The notes beneath the pieces are model-generated. The model did no database searches and had not been told where the DNA came from. It saw nothing but the letters and a program-made list of their open reading frames with translations. Positions 1 through 8,776 of a DNA stretch of 64,000 nt are shown one piece after another. The translations under genes and the position numbers were made by a program. Within the stretch, counting starts at the first letter, position 1; every line of letters starts with the position of its first letter. This DNA comes from CAVRUD01 sp963849635. GTDB taxonomy: Bacteria; Chloroflexota; Chloroflexia; Thermomicrobiales; UBA6265. Location: the NCBI GenBank assembly GCA_963849635.1, contig CAWKIA010000013.1, forward strand, positions 1-64,000, given 5' to 3'.

Positions 1-343
1 AGCGCTCGTCCCAGGGGCCGCGAATCTTCCACCGAAGAATTGAGCGACGAGGCGCGGAATGGCGCCGGTCGCGTGCCTCGCGCACGCGCGGGTGGGTCCC
101 CACAGCGGGTGAGGCAGCTCAAGCGGTGAGGACCGTCGACCGCCGGCCGCACATCTTGTGACTTCAAGTCGTGTTCCACTAGTCCAACCACGACACGGCC
201 CTAATGTTCCTATCGTCCTCCACGCACGCTGCCGCGGACACTTGACGGTCACACCGTCCGGGCGTAGGCTTGCCGCCGTCGGGCGCCCGCCAGACGGATC
301 ACTGGCTATGTCGCCGGTGACCACACCACGAAAGAAGGCATCC
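1..343. other. Left edge, no gene recognised
   Basis: I see no convincing gene here. Open frames in this stretch have no ribosome binding site and no recognisable protein character. The first plausible start is the ATG at 344 of the next feature, which is preceded by AAGG six bases upstream. Confidence 0.5.
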
Positions 344-2058
344 ATGCACGCCGAAGTCCCGCTGCCGACGTGGGGAATCGCTGCGCACAGCGGTTTGTGG
401 CCGGTGACCATCAGAATCCTGTTCCTGATCGACGGCCGGATCCTGCTCTCGTCCGGCGCAATCGACTTCGGCCTCGGCAACGTCCTCGAAACGCTGCGCA
501 GTGTGTGGTCATGGTGGGTCCGTTTCGAGGTCGACATCGCCACACGCGAAACGACGATCAGCGATTACGCGCGGGCAGGGAACACGGTGATCACGAACTT
601 CAGCTTCACGCACGGCTCGTTCGACATCGACCGCTACCACCAGATCTGGTTCTTCGGCGATCAACCGAGCGAAAACGATGGTGACGAGACGACGACCGAC
701 GAGGACATCGTCCCGCCCTTTACGCTCGAACCGGACGAGCTTCGTCTGATCGCCGAGTGGATGGACCGCGGCGGCGGCGTGTTTGCCACCGGTGACCACG
801 GCGTGCTGGGTGCCTCGATGTGCTCCAGGATTCCTCGGGTGCGCACGATGCGAAGGTGACTCGGGCGCAGCTCGCCCCAGCCTCAATGGCCCCGGCCGTC
901 ACCAGACGTTGCAGGGAGGATCAGATCTCCTCGGTGAGGACGATACGCTGCTGCAGCCGGTCCAGCTCGTGTTCTGGACCACCGCTCACCAACTTCCTTT
1001 CCACCCCGTGTACCGACCGCACCCGGTCATGTGTTTCAACTGGGGTGTGATCGACAAATTCCCCGATCACATGCACGAGGGGGATCTGGTTGCCGATGAT
1101 CTCGTCGAGCTCGATCTACCGCTGAATATTCCCGGTACGATCGCCCCGAGTATCCGCAGGCGATCCCAGAGGTTCTCGGCGCCGGCCTGACCGATGTCGG
1201 ACCCTTCCAGTTTCGTCCCCGGCCCCAGATCGTGGCCTTCGGCCGGACGACGAACCCGCATTTCCCAGACCTTATCCTTGCCGGTGCGGTCGCGGGCATT
1301 CGCGAGTCGCTCTTAAGCAAACGCTTTGGCCTCGTCAGTGTCTACGACGGCAACCCGGCGCAGGTCGGACGGTCGTGTGTGGACTCGACCTGGCACCACT
1401 GGTTCAGCATGAATCTGGTCGGAATCGTCAACGGTGATCTCGCGGCCTATCGGAAGATGCAGGCGTACTACCGCAACATCGCCATGTGGCTTTCCTCCAT
1501 AGCTGGCCGCCAGGCGATGCTGGTCTCCGCGCTATGGGGCGCGATGATCGGTTCCTGGCCCGGATTTTTTGCGCGTGAGCAGAGCGAGTGGGAAATGGGC
1601 GAGCGCGCGCTACAGATCCTCGCGAACACGATGTCGCCATGCTTGATCGATGAGGTCGTGGCTTCGTTCGTCGACGTCAGGGCGACCGCGTTGCGCCATC
1701 TGTCGGCCGAAACACGATCAGCGCCGCAGTGGGGCGGCCTGTCGACCGAGCTCCTGAATCGTGCCCTCGTGGGCTCGATGTGCAGAGCGATGTTCGAGAC
1801 GGCATCGGCGTACCGCCGAACGCTCGTCCGATACGACCGCGCCGATGTAGATCCGGAACAGCTGCACGCGCTTGCCCGCCGGGGAGGTACGCGGGAGTCG
1901 AGCTGTTACGTCAGACGTTGACCGATGCGGCCACGTCGTTCGCCAAGCTGCGGGATGACGTCCGAAGGGTCAACCCGGGCGCATCGAGACAAGATGCCGT
2001 CGGCGGCGGCGGCGGCCAATTGCTTCGATCGGCACCGAATTGGTCCACGGTCGCCTGA
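344..2058 (+). pseudogene. Conserved hypothetical protein, frameshifted
   Basis: Three frames in succession read as one protein of about 520-550 residues. The first runs from ATG 344 to about 850, through WFFGDQPSEND and a Gly-rich WMDRGGGVFATGDHG segment. It moves to another frame from about 880 to 1135 (PHPVMCFNWGVIDKFPDHMHEG). It then returns to the first frame from about 1136 to 1921 (DSTWHHWFSMNLVGI, MQAYYRNIAMWL). A last shift near 1900 gives a tail that stays open to 2058. I have a memory of similar uncharacterised proteins of about 500 residues in soil and thermophilic bacteria but cannot name a family. The N-terminal half could be a class-I glutamine-amidotransferase-like (ThuA-like) fold, which is a guess. 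The shifts sit in short homopolymers (CCCGG near 1132), so the gene may be intact in the organism. Confidence 0.6.
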
Positions 2059-3180
2059 CCGATACCAACGCAACCTACCTCGCCCAGGAGCTCCTGGGAG
2101 CCGGTATTGAGCTCCTCCACGTCGTTCAGACCGGCGACGATCTTCCCCGCCTGACCAACGTCCTCCGGACTGCCGCCGCCGATGCCGACCTGATCATCTG
2201 CACCGGCGGGGTCGGGCCCACGGCCGATGATCTGACTCGGGAGGCAATCGCCGAACTCGTCGGCGAAACACCAGAGATCGATCCCGGCATCCTCGCTGGA
2301 ATTGAATCCTTCTTTGCTGCCCGCGGCATGAAAATGCCGGTCCAAAACGGCAAACAGGCCTGGCTGATTCCTTCGGCGATCCCGCTCGACAATCCGGTCG
2401 GCACCGCCCCCGGGTGGTTCGTTCGCCACGGCGACGTCACCATCGTCGCCATGCCGGGGGTTCCAAGGGAAATGTTCCGGATGTGGCGGGAACAGGCCCT
2501 GCCCCGGATCGTCGCCGACCTGCCGGCCCGGGCGATCAGCGCGATCACCTTCAGGACGTTGGGGATCGGTGAGTCCGCCGCCGAACAGGAAGTTTCGGAC
2601 CTCGTCGCGATTCCCAATCCAACGGTATCGACGTATGCCAAGGACAGCGGGGTCGAGGTACGGGTTTCCGCGGTCGCGCCCACGATGGAGGAAGCCGAAC
2701 GGTTGAGGTCGGCGACAGCCTCCGAGGTCGAACGTCGCCTTGTGAAGTACATCTACGGCACCGACGACGACACCCTCCCAGGATCGCTCCTCGCCAGACT
2801 CGCCGAATCGAACCTGACGCTCGCGGTGTCGGAGCACGGCAGCGGTGGACGCTTCGCGAGCCTACTCCAATCCGTTCCGAGCGCAGATTCCCCGTTGATC
2901 GGCACGCAGTCGCGCCCATCATCCAATGACGGAAATGCGCAGGATCCATCCGAGCATGGCGGACAGCATTCGTCGCCAGTTCGACACGTCGCTAGGACTC
3001 GGCATCTCGGTCAATGTCTCGCCGGACGAGCGAGCCGTATACCGGGGCAGCGTCACCGTTGCGATCGAGGGAGAGCGGCAGGCGCGACAGGAATTCGCCC
3101 TCCGCGGTGGATTCGAGGATGTCCAGCGCCGGTCGGCCCTATCCGCCGCTGATCTGCTGTTTCGGTCCCTGAACGACTAG
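1994..3180 (+). CDS. cinA: CinA family protein (competence/damage-inducible), two frame changes
   Basis: The protein is the CinA family: an N-terminal MoeA/MogA-like (COG1058) domain followed by a CinA C-terminal domain, which in active members deamidates NMN (PncC). The motif IGTELVHGRLTDTNATYLA lies at 2028-2084 and TGGVGPTADDLTREAI at about 2200-2250. The spacing 1994-3180 is not a multiple of three. ATG 1994 is the natural start, but its frame must lose one base near 2018, in GGCCAATTGC, to enter the main frame. A second change lies near 2900-2930, after which MADSIRRQFDTSLGLGIS and the tail to 3180 read correctly. In the C-terminal domain the usual AESCTGG motif is replaced by SEHGSGG, so deamidase activity is doubtful. 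Without the upstream shift the only start is TTG 2040, inside the conserved motif. Confidence 0.8.
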
Positions 3181-3198
3181 AACAAGAGCTAGACGACG

Positions 3199-3651
3199 CT
3201 AGGAGGCCTCGCCCGCGCGGTCGAATCGTTCGAGCAGTGCTGTCTGTTGGGCGAGCATCCGCTCCCGGTCAGTCGTGGTCAGATCATTCCAACCACAGAG
3301 ATGCAGCAGTCCGTGCACGAACAAGAAGCGGACTTCCTGGTCCATTGTGAATCCGTGCTCTGGACCCTGCTCCGCGGCTCGGTCGACCGAGATGACGATG
3401 TCGCCACCTTCCTGTCCGGGCTCCCCGGCGGGGAACGTCATGACGTCGGTTACCGAGTCTTCGTCCATGAACTCGGCGTGCAGCCGGCGAAGGGCATCAT
3501 CACCGACCAACGCGACGGTCACGACCCATGTTCCGGACTGGCCCAGAGCTAGGAGAACATACCGGCACACTGATTCAAACGCCGAATAGTCCACTGGAAT
3601 CGGCGCTTCGTCGGAGATGACGTCGAAGTCGAGATCGAGCAAATCGATCAC
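3199..3651 (-). CDS. ybeY: Endoribonuclease YbeY
   Basis: YbeY is a zinc-dependent RNase that acts in 16S rRNA 3'-end maturation and 70S ribosome quality control. The zinc motif is visible as HGLLHLCGWND (His-x3-His-x5-Asp in place of the usual final His), about 40 residues from the C-terminus, behind the conserved SVTDVMTFP segment. The protein is 150 residues, normal for the family. I chose the GTG at 3651 because its first bases overlap the TGA of the upstream propeller gene (GTGA), which indicates translational coupling. A longer frame to 3711 exists but encodes an arginine-rich, non-conserved extension. In many bacteria ybeY sits with phoH or era; neither is here. Confidence 0.9.
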   Translation of the reverse strand: MIDLLDLDFDVISDEAPIPVDYSAFESVCRYVLLALGQSGTWVVTVALVGDDALRRLHAEFMDEDSVTDVMTFPAGEPGQEGGDIVISVDRAAEQGPEHGFTMDQEVRFLFVHGLLHLCGWNDLTTTDRERMLAQQTALLERFDRAGEAS

Positions 3652-4691
3652 TGGCCGGCACACGCGGTCCGCACGACCACCAACTTGTCCACGCCGGACA
3701 TTGCGCCCCACACCTCATCAGGTCGGCCGTGGATCTGGCGGACGTTCGCTCCCGCGTCCGGAAGTGGGATCGTCGTGAAGACATCCGTCCCAGGGTCGAA
3801 CCGTACCAACGTGTTGGTGCCGAAGTCGCTCAACCAGACGTCGTCGCGCTCATCCACAAAGACGGCATACGCCTGCGCACCGGGCCCAGGTAGCGGCCAC
3901 TCGGCCCATTCCTCAGACTCTGGATCGAAGCGGCCAAGCTGACCGGCATTCCACTCGCTGATCCAAAGGACACCTTTGGAATCAGACCACACCCGGCGCA
4001 CGCCCGCGCCAGGCGTCGGTGGGTCGTATTCCGTCACCCGCAGGGCATCTCCGTCGACATCGATCTTCCCCAGATAGCTCCCCGCAAGCGACGCGAAATA
4101 GACGGCGCCTCCGGGTGTGACGGTGATGCCATACGGCCCTGTCCCGCGGGGCGCCTCAGCCAGGATCATTGTCCCAGTCCCAGCGTCAAGCCGCCCAACG
4201 ATCCCTCCCTGGCCCGTGAAAAAGACAGCGCCATCTGGCGCGACGACCGCCGTGTTGAGATTGCTGGCTCCGCGGTCTACGGGAAAGGATTCGACGCTGA
4301 AATCCGCCGGATCAACTCGCACCATCGCGTTTAGACCGCCGTCGGTCACCCAGGCGATGCCATCAGGATCCGTGACGACCCCGTGCGGCGCCGACCCGGC
4401 CCCAAGGTCTACGCGCTCAATCTCACCTGTCTCTGGGTCAAGCAACCCAAGCGCCGCTGCGCCCTGCGCCGTGTACCAGATCCGGCCGTCTGCCGCTGGA
4501 GCTACATCGTGCGGCCTATCTCCTGCCGCCACAGGAAACGTCTCTAGCTCCAGACACTCTTCGGGCGTGGTCGTTGGGATCGAACTTTCCTCCTGAGCGA
4601 CCACGCTGCCAGGCAGGAGTGCCAATCCAGTCAATGACAGAAACGAACGCCGGGACAGTCGTGACCACGAAACTGGACTGTAGAGTGTCAT
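3648..4691 (-). CDS. Tat-exported beta-propeller protein, virginiamycin B lyase-like
   Basis: The protein has 347 residues. The N-terminus has a twin-arginine signal (SRLSRRSFLSLTGLALLPG, about residues 8-26) ending near VVAQ, so export in folded form is expected. The rest is a run of about six propeller blades with the repeated pattern W(Y/V/I)T..G...L.R.DP, as in streptogramin (virginiamycin B) lyase and SMP-30-like propellers. The catalytic pair of true Vgb (His and Glu in the last blades) cannot be confirmed by eye, so this may be a binding or other hydrolytic propeller and not a resistance enzyme. ATG 4691 is chosen because GGAGG lies five bases upstream. An in-frame ATG at 4703 overlaps that site. 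It precedes ybeY with a 4-base overlap. Confidence 0.75.
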   Translation of the reverse strand: MTLYSPVSWSRLSRRSFLSLTGLALLPGSVVAQEESSIPTTTPEECLELETFPVAAGDRPHDVAPAADGRIWYTAQGAAALGLLDPETGEIERVDLGAGSAPHGVVTDPDGIAWVTDGGLNAMVRVDPADFSVESFPVDRGASNLNTAVVAPDGAVFFTGQGGIVGRLDAGTGTMILAEAPRGTGPYGITVTPGGAVYFASLAGSYLGKIDVDGDALRVTEYDPPTPGAGVRRVWSDSKGVLWISEWNAGQLGRFDPESEEWAEWPLPGPGAQAYAVFVDERDDVWLSDFGTNTLVRFDPGTDVFTTIPLPDAGANVRQIHGRPDEVWGAMSGVDKLVVVRTACAGQ

Positions 4692-4803
4692 GGTCGCCTC
4701 CATAGAAGGCTTTGGCACCGCCCCAGAGTGATCGATCGCGGTGCTGACCGTGCGCAGGTCCCCCTGAAGGCAGATTTTGCCGGATCTAGGTGGTGCCTGC
4801 TTA

Positions 4804-5265
4804 CTATCCGGCAAGGACCGTCTTGACGGCCGCACTGAGGCGCCTACCGTCGGCCCGGCCTCCGGCGCGTTGCATGAGAACCGGCATCACCTTGCTCATA
4901 TCCTTCATAGTGCTCGCCCCGACCTCGGCCACGACCTCGCGCGTCAGTGCCAGCACCTCATCGTCCGAAAGTTCCTCTGGCAGATATCGCTTCAAGACGA
5001 CCAGCTGCGCCTCCTCGCGCTCGGCGAGATCCGCTCGCTGCCCAGACCGAAATTGTTCGATTGCCTCTTGTCGCTGCTTGGCTTGTTTTTGCAGGACGGC
5101 GATTGCATCGGCCGTGGACAGATCTCCACGCTGGTCGATCTCTGCGTTCTTGATCGCGGACAGGATGTAGCGGATCGTATCCCGGGCATTGTCGTCCCGA
5201 TCGCGCATTGCGGTCTTGAGGTCCGCCTGGAGGCGTTCGCGAATCGTCATCTCTTCGGTCATCAT
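4804..5265 (-). CDS. yqeY: GatB/YqeY domain protein
   Basis: This 153-residue protein is the stand-alone YqeY family, related to the C-terminal tRNA-contacting domain of GatB. Members are thought to help amidotransferase-type reactions on charged tRNA. Signatures are the N-terminal IRERLQADLKTAMRDRD helix, the TIRYILSAIKNAEID segment, the YLPEELSDDEV motif and the MGKVM-like segment MSKVMPVLM near the C-terminus. AAGGA lies five bases before ATG 5265. It follows the HIT gene by 39 bp on the same strand, so the two are probably co-transcribed. A full gatB is also present at 47091-48559. Confidence 0.9.
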   Translation of the reverse strand: MMTEEMTIRERLQADLKTAMRDRDDNARDTIRYILSAIKNAEIDQRGDLSTADAIAVLQKQAKQRQEAIEQFRSGQRADLAEREEAQLVVLKRYLPEELSDDEVLALTREVVAEVGASTMKDMSKVMPVLMQRAGGRADGRRLSAAVKTVLAG

Positions 5266-5304
5266 CTCAGTCCTTACACGTCGGAAATCACAGACATTGA
5301 CAGA

Positions 5305-5664
5305 TCAAGCAAGGGGCGCCGCCATCGGCTTGCCCCCAAGCACATGAAAATGCAGATGGTGCACGGTCTGGCCGGCGTCGGGACCATCGTTCGTGAGCAC
5401 CCGGTAGCCACCAGCGAAAATGCCCTCCTGGTCCGCCACGGTCCGTGCCAGGGAGAGCAGATCAGCGGCAATCTCCGCGTCTTCTGGTCCGAGATCCCGG
5501 AGCGCGGCGACGTGGCGCCGGGGAATAACCAGGACGTGCGTCGGGGCCTGGGGAGCCAGATCGCGGAACGCAACCGAAAGCGAAGTCTCCGCCACAACGT
5601 CGGCTGGAATCTCGCCCGAGGCTATCCGGCAAAAGATGCAGTTCGGCTCCTGGTCGCTCGTCAT
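5305..5664 (-). CDS. HIT family hydrolase
   Basis: This 119-residue histidine-triad nucleotide-binding protein is of the Hint/HinT-like group, which cleaves phosphoramidates and nucleotide conjugates. The N-terminal zinc-type pair CIFC (residues 9-12) is present. The His-x-His-x-His motif is seen as HHLHFHVLGG close to the C-terminus, with the nucleotide-contacting GPDAGQTV just before it. ATG 5664 (MTSDQEPN) fits the family start; the open frame to 5715 adds a non-conserved leader. It is divergent from mutM, with about 100 bp between them for both promoters. Confidence 0.9.
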   Translation of the reverse strand: MTSDQEPNCIFCRIASGEIPADVVAETSLSVAFRDLAPQAPTHVLVIPRRHVAALRDLGPEDAEIAADLLSLARTVADQEGIFAGGYRVLTNDGPDAGQTVHHLHFHVLGGKPMAAPLA

Positions 5665-5762
5665 CACTGCTCCGTGGTGGACTGAATCCGATCCAGGTCT
5701 TCGATTGACGTACACTCGGAACCTGATGCTCGCCGGCCCACGGGCCCCACCAGAGTGCCAGT

Positions 5763-6614
5763 ATGCCAGAACTCCCCGAAGTCGAAACTGTTCGCGCCGG
5801 ACTGCTGGCGCTAGTTCTGCATCGCCGAATCACTGGCTTGCGTGCCGGGACATTTGAAGGCGTCGTCGGCGACCTGGGGATCGAGGTCACTCGCGCTCGA
5901 CTGATCGGCCGGACGATCATGGACGTCACTCGCCGTGCCAAGTACCTCTTCCTGGTGCTGGACGACGAAACGCTCCTGTCGGTCCATCTGCGCATGACGG
6001 GCGTCCTTCAGGTCGTCCCCCGCTCCGCCGACCCACTCCGCTTCGAGCATTTGGCCATCGAGCTCGACGACGGCAACGACCTCCGCTATTCCGACCAGCG
6101 CAAGTTTGGCCGAGTCCTCCACATTGACTCCTCTGACTACGTCGATCACGACCGCTTCCTCGGCCCGGAACCACTCGACGGTGCCTTCACCCCTGCTGTC
6201 CTCTCAGGGAGGCTCTCCAAACGCACCGCGCCGATCAAGGCGTCACTACTGGACCAACGACGCGTCGCGGGATTGGGGAACATTTATGTCGATGAAGTGC
6301 TCTTTCGCGCCGGGATCCACCCGCTCCGGCCAGCTGGAGGTCTGACGGTTGCCGAGACCGAACTCCTGCACGCCGCGATCCAAGCAGTCCTCTCCGAGGC
6401 CATCGCCCGTCACGGCACGACCTTCTCGTCGTTCTCCAACCCATATGGCGAGTCCGGGAACAATCAGCCAAACCTGCGCGTTTACGGACGGGGCCGCGGC
6501 GGCGAGCCGTGCCTGGTCTGCGGGACATCCCTCCAGCTCCTCACGGTCGGGGGGCGCAGTACCCACTTTTGTGCGGTGTGCCAGCCTCTGGACGTATCGG
6601 CAACATCATCTTGA
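5763..6614 (+). CDS. mutM: Formamidopyrimidine-DNA glycosylase
   Basis: Fpg removes 8-oxoguanine and formamidopyrimidines and nicks the DNA by beta-delta elimination. All hallmarks are present in 283 residues: the N-terminal MPELPEVETV with catalytic Pro2 and Glu3, the conserved Lys in RRAKYLFL at about residue 60, the helix-two-turn-helix region around LLDQRRVAGLGNIYVDE, and a C-terminal zinc finger with CLVC and CAVC. It appears complete and single. It lies head-to-head with the HIT gene, and the window also has nfo, mpg, mutL and uvrA. Confidence 0.96.
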   Translation: MPELPEVETVRAGLLALVLHRRITGLRAGTFEGVVGDLGIEVTRARLIGRTIMDVTRRAKYLFLVLDDETLLSVHLRMTGVLQVVPRSADPLRFEHLAIELDDGNDLRYSDQRKFGRVLHIDSSDYVDHDRFLGPEPLDGAFTPAVLSGRLSKRTAPIKASLLDQRRVAGLGNIYVDEVLFRAGIHPLRPAGGLTVAETELLHAAIQAVLSEAIARHGTTFSSFSNPYGESGNNQPNLRVYGRGRGGEPCLVCGTSLQLLTVGGRSTHFCAVCQPLDVSATSS

Positions 6615-6807
6615 ACGCCAGCCAAGCCAGGCACCGTGGGCCGCGCCACTTCGACTTGGCGAACCGAGTACTAGAGCCTGGAACCAGAACAAGTTTCTAG
6701 ACAAGAACCCGCGGCCGCCTCTATCTGTCCAAATCGCCATCCCGAGTGTCGAGTGACCTGTGCTGTATATTTGTGCATCTGCCATTCTCGATAACAGGAT
6801 CAAGAAC

Positions 6808-7746
6808 ATGACAATTTTTGTCCTCCACGAAAACCCGGACTGGTATCCGCCCTTCGCCAGGGCCTTCGACGCGATCGGGGCCGATGCGCGCGAATGGCTG
6901 GTAGTCGAGGGAACGATCGACCTGGATGCCGCCCCGCCGGAGGGCGTCTTTTACAACCGCCTCTCCGCTTCGTCCCACACACGGGGGCACGTCTACTCCA
7001 AGGACTACACCCGGGCGCTGCTCGATTGGCTGGAATCCTATGGTCGCCGCGTTGTCAACGGGCGATCGGTGGTCGAGATGGAAGTCAGCAAGGTTCGGCA
7101 ACTGAGCCGCCTGCGGGCATTCGGGATCGATACCCCTCGGACCATCGCCGTGATCGGCAAGGAAAAGCTCCTCGACGCGGCACAAAACATGTCGACGCCG
7201 TTCATCACTAAGCACAACCAGGGCGGCAAAGGACTCGGCGTGCGCCGGTTCGATTGTCTCGACCAGTTCCAGGAGTACGCCTCGTCGGACGAATTCGAGG
7301 AGCCTGTCGACGGAATCACGCTTCTCCAGGAATACGTCGAGCCGAAGGAACCCTTCATTACCCGGGTCGAGACCGTCGGATTCGAATACATCTACTCCAT
7401 CACGGCCGATACGAAGCGGGGCGGCTTCCAGCTCTGTCCGGCGGATGCCTGCGAACTAGATGAGTTCGGCAAGCCGAAGCAGGCAGAGAGCTTGTTTGGG
7501 CTTCGCGAGGGATTCCACGGGCCGATTGTCGACCAGGTCGTGGCGTTCGCCCGAGAGTACAACCTGGAGATCGCCGGCTTCGAGTTCATCGAATCAATCG
7601 ATGGCCGGACGGTGGTCTACGACGTGAACACCAACACCAACTACAACCCGGACGTCGAGAAGGTCGCTCCCAAATCCGGACCTGGCGCCGTGGCAGCCTA
7701 TCTTCAGCGCCTGGCGGTCGAGTCGCGTGAACTGGCGTACGCCTAG
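6808..7746 (+). CDS. ATP-grasp ligase of the RimK-like type
   Basis: This 312-residue protein is built like a RimK/glutathione-synthetase ATP-grasp enzyme, which joins a carboxylate to an amine with ATP. The ATP-binding part is seen in TPFITKHNQGGKGLGV (about residues 131-146). The metal-binding acidic and Asn positions are seen near the end in FEFIESIDGRTVVYDVNTN. The substrate is unknown. ATG 6808 (MTIFVLHENPDW) is preferred to the 6760 start because the extension is short and unconserved. There is only a weak AGGA upstream. The gene stands alone: the 190 bp before it hold nothing recognisable, and a strong hairpin follows at 7800. Partner genes for peptide or siderophore synthesis are absent. 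Confidence 0.75.
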   Translation: MTIFVLHENPDWYPPFARAFDAIGADAREWLVVEGTIDLDAAPPEGVFYNRLSASSHTRGHVYSKDYTRALLDWLESYGRRVVNGRSVVEMEVSKVRQLSRLRAFGIDTPRTIAVIGKEKLLDAAQNMSTPFITKHNQGGKGLGVRRFDCLDQFQEYASSDEFEEPVDGITLLQEYVEPKEPFITRVETVGFEYIYSITADTKRGGFQLCPADACELDEFGKPKQAESLFGLREGFHGPIVDQVVAFAREYNLEIAGFEFIESIDGRTVVYDVNTNTNYNPDVEKVAPKSGPGAVAAYLQRLAVESRELAYA

Positions 7747-7799
7747 CAATGCCCGTTGCACGCGCAGACGAGACTGCCACGCGAAGGCCGGGGCGACCG

Positions 7800-7828
7800 G
7801 CCGGGGGGGCGACGAGCAGCCCCCCGGC
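7800..7828. terminator. GC hairpin after the ATP-grasp gene
   Basis: A perfect 9-bp inverted repeat (GCCGGGGGG at 7800-7808, CCCCCCGGC at 7820-7828) with an 11-base loop lies 54 bp after the stop of the ATP-grasp gene. There is no T-run behind it, so a role as terminator is likely but not certain. It also marks the start of the very GC-rich stretch. Confidence 0.4.
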
Positions 7829-7934
7829 TCGGGGCGACGCAGCCCCCACCCGGACCGCGACCCGGATTGACCTCGCACAAGCCTTGTCCCAGATAGGCGC
7901 GGCGCGCAGTGGACCGCGCCGGAGAGGGAGACCT

Positions 7935-8492
7935 ATGGGACGGGCTTTTGTGGGCGCCGTGTTGGCCCTGTTGCTCGCCGCCGTGGCGTCGCCCAGCGCG
8001 GCCCAGGACCTCGGCTGCGCGGACTTCGCCTGGCAGGAGGACGCCCAGGCCTAATTCGAGGCCGGCGGGGGGTCGGCCGCGTACGACTACGCCGGCCTGG
8101 ACGCCGACCACGACGGCCTCGCCTGCGAGGACACGCTGGAGAGCGGCTGGGTCCACGTTCCGCCCGGAGACGCCGAGGGAGGGCTGCCCCACGGAGGGGA
8201 ACAGCAACCCACTGAGGCGGCGCCGCCGGTCGACGGGGCGCATCCGGTTGGAGAGGCGCCGGTCGACGCGGCGCCACCTGCGGCGCCCGACGGGGACGCG
8301 GGCACCGGGGGCACCGGCACGGCCGTCGGGTCGTCCTGGGGAGGCGGGGAGGTGGCCGTGTCGGCTTTACCGGACACCGGCGCCGGCCCGTCCACCCAGC
8401 ATGGACGCGGGCGACCCGCCTGGCCGCTCGCCGCGGTCGCCGCGGTGGTGCTGGGGGCCGTCGGCCGGCGGGCCGTCCGCCTCGGCTTCTGA
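7935..8492 (+). pseudogene. Excalibur-domain, LPxTG-anchored surface protein, in-frame TAA
   Basis: ATG 7935 opens a signal peptide (MGRAFVGAVLALLLAAVASP, then SAAQ). An excalibur calcium-binding domain follows, starting DLGCADFAWQEDAQA and ending in the acidic loop LDADHDGLACE. A Pro/Ala/Gly-rich stalk of about 75 residues comes next. The C-terminus is a typical sorting signal: LPDTG, a hydrophobic stretch (PLAAVAAVVLGAVG) and a basic tail (RRAVRLGF). The frame is intact from 7935 to 8492 except for one TAA at 8052-8054, inside the excalibur domain just after EDAQA. Excalibur domains normally continue here with a residue followed by F-EAGG, and the sequence after the stop does exactly that. 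A single substitution explains the break. No sortase gene is in the window. Confidence 0.7.
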
Positions 8493-8586
8493 CGCCCGAG
8501 CCGCCCCGCCCAGGAAGGTGGGCGGTCCTGCAATTCCGCATCGGTGCGGCCGGATCTCCCCGGCCTATTCACGATCGTCGTCCGCC

Positions 8587-8757
8587 GACCGGGGCGGCTA
8601 CGTCTCGGTGGACGAGGACGAGTGCGGCTGGGTGGTGTGCTTGCTGCGCCCGGAGCGGGAGGAGTTCCGGGCGGTGGAGCCGGAGCAGGCGCCGGCATGG
8701 TGCGTGGTCTGGCTGATGCTCGGCGAGCTGCGCGGGGCGGCCTTAGCCGGTGCCTAG
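8587..8757 (+). pseudogene. Small ORF remnant, DECGWVVCLLRPEREEF type
   Basis: The 56 codons before the TAG at 8757 have real-protein character (acidic GYVSVDEDECGWVVCLL followed by RPEREEF and a Trp-rich helix WCVVWLMLGEL). They lie between two unrelated genes. No ATG or ribosome binding site opens the frame. GTG 8608 is the only start and lies inside the conserved-looking part. I take it as a 5'-truncated small protein of unknown function. The overlapping large frames on both strands are composition artefacts. Confidence 0.3.
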
Positions 8758-8776
8758 CGCGGGCCGCCCGTGCGGA

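Noticed and set aside
1911..2837. 308-codon minus-strand frame opposite cinA
   Set aside because: Composition artefact; the plus strand has the CinA motifs.
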